From SMWC01 sp964466315 (lineage in GTDB: Bacteria > Pseudomonadota > Gammaproteobacteria > Steroidobacterales > Rariloculaceae), in NCBI GenBank assembly GCA_964466315.1, contig CAYXNS010000078.1, positions 1 to 5,078 on the forward strand: a stretch of 5,078 nucleotides of DNA. Direction: 5' to 3'. A model generated the notes under the pieces. That model did no database searches and was not told where the DNA came from. It was given only the letters and a program-made list of their open reading frames with translations. A program made the translations under genes and the position numbers. This document shows, one piece after another, positions 4,467-5,078 of the stretch (the stretch's first letter is position 1; the number at the start of each line of letters is the position of its first letter).

Positions 4467-5078
4467 TCAGTCTTCGAGCAGGAAGCTGCGCAGCTGATCC
4501 GAGCGCGACGGGTGGCGCAGCTTGCGCAGCGCCTTAGCTTCGATCTGACGAATACGCTCGCGCGTCACGTCGAACTGTTTGCCGACCTCCTCGAGCGTAT
4601 GGTCGGTATTCATGTCGATGCCGAAGCGCATCCTCAACACCTTCGCTTCGCGAGGGGTCAGGCCGGCGAGGACCGTATGCGTGGTCTCCTTGAGGCCCTC
4701 GGAGGTTGCCGAGTCGACCGGTGAGGAAACTTCCGCGTCCTCGATGAAGTCGCCAAGGTGCGAGTCTTCGTCGTCGCCGATGGGTGTCTCCATCGAGATC
4801 GGCTCTTTGGCGATTTTGAGCACTTTCCGGACTTTGTCCTCGGGCATCTCCATGCGCTTTGCCAGTTCATCGGGCGTGGGCTCACGACCCATTTCCTGAA
4901 GCATCTGGCGCGAGATCCGGTTGAGCTTGTTGATCGTTTCGATCATGTGGACGGGGATACGAATCGTCCGTGCCTGATCCGCGATCGAGCGAGTGATCGC
5001 TTGCCGGATCCACCAGGTCGCATAGGTCGAAAACTTGTAGCCGCGCCGATACTCGAACTTATCGACGGCTTTCATCAG
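4467..5078 (-). CDS. rpoD: RNA polymerase sigma factor RpoD (sigma-70), C-terminal 203 codons
   Basis: The frame is open from the right edge to TGA at 4469-4467; the 5' two thirds lie outside. The first visible residues are LMKAVDKFEYRRGYKF, the inside of region 2, so the methionine at 5075 is internal and not a start. Visible parts are region 2.3-2.4 (STYATWWIRQAITRSIADQA, which melts and reads the -10 element), region 3 (IRIPVHMIETINKLNRISRQ to about residue 120, including the 3.2 finger segment METPIGDDEDSHLGDFIED), and region 4 (GLTPREAKVLRMRFGIDMNT, then HTLEEVGKQFDVTRERIRQI, which reads the -35 element). The end is RHPSRSDQLRSFLLED, close to the E. coli ending RHPSRSEVLRSFLDD, and supports a gammaproteobacterial primary sigma factor rather than RpoS or RpoH. 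No terminator is evident before the convergent neighbour. Confidence 0.98.
   Translation of the reverse strand: MMKAVDKFEYRRGYKFSTYATWWIRQAITRSIADQARTIRIPVHMIETINKLNRISRQMLQEMGREPTPDELAKRMEMPEDKVRKVLKIAKEPISMETPIGDDEDSHLGDFIEDAEVSSPVDSATSEGLKETTHTVLAGLTPREAKVLRMRFGIDMNTDHTLEEVGKQFDVTRERIRQIEAKALRKLRHPSRSDQLRSFLLED

Noticed and set aside
5073..5075. ATG as a possible start of a short sigma factor
   Set aside because: The codon before it continues the RpoD sequence (L-M-K-A-V-D-K-F) inside region 2, so the methionine is internal and the gene continues past the right edge.

Overview
The window (5,078 bp, GC-rich) looks like the chromosome of a gammaproteobacterium, probably an environmental, uncultured-type lineage. 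The main evidence is the C-terminal third of RpoD, which follows the E. coli sequence nearly residue for residue through regions 2.3-4.2. The capsule/outer-membrane Wzi-family protein and the TonB-dependent receptor remnant show a Gram-negative envelope. The lineage below class level is inference.

Layout from left to right: (1) the N-terminal 311 codons of a Wzi-family outer-membrane protein (minus strand, running off the left edge); (2) upstream of it on the same strand, a badly damaged TonB-dependent receptor gene that keeps its signal peptide, the first part of the plug and the last barrel strands, with one frameshift and the centre missing; (3) a divergent D-alanine--D-alanine ligase gene (plus strand, GTG start behind a GGAGG site); (4) a convergent small DUF423 membrane protein gene whose 3' end overlaps ddl by 39 bp; (5) a tRNA-Ile(CAU) gene on the minus strand, split directly after the anticodon by a 235-nt group I intron; (6) a plus-strand gene of the FMN-binding glutamate synthase family that is open from start to stop but lacks roughly 240 residues of the catalytic barrel; (7) the 3' part of rpoD (minus strand, running off the right edge), ending 10 bp from the previous gene.

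The standout element is the self-splicing-type group I intron. Its internal guide (GUG after an 8-nt loop), insertion point (CAU|AA), P7 sequence and overall fold match the known Azoarcus tRNA-Ile(CAU) intron class. It carries an extra hairpin between P7 and the 3' strand of P3, and it has no homing endonuclease. The second theme is gene erosion: two genes within about 3 kb show internal deletion scars with both ends of the protein preserved. The genes do not form one pathway. They are a mix of housekeeping functions (rpoD, tRNA, Ddl), envelope functions (Wzi, TonB receptor remnant, DUF423) and one probably non-functional oxidoreductase. No CRISPR array, insertion sequence or phage gene was seen, and no gene-free stretch exceeds 300 bp.
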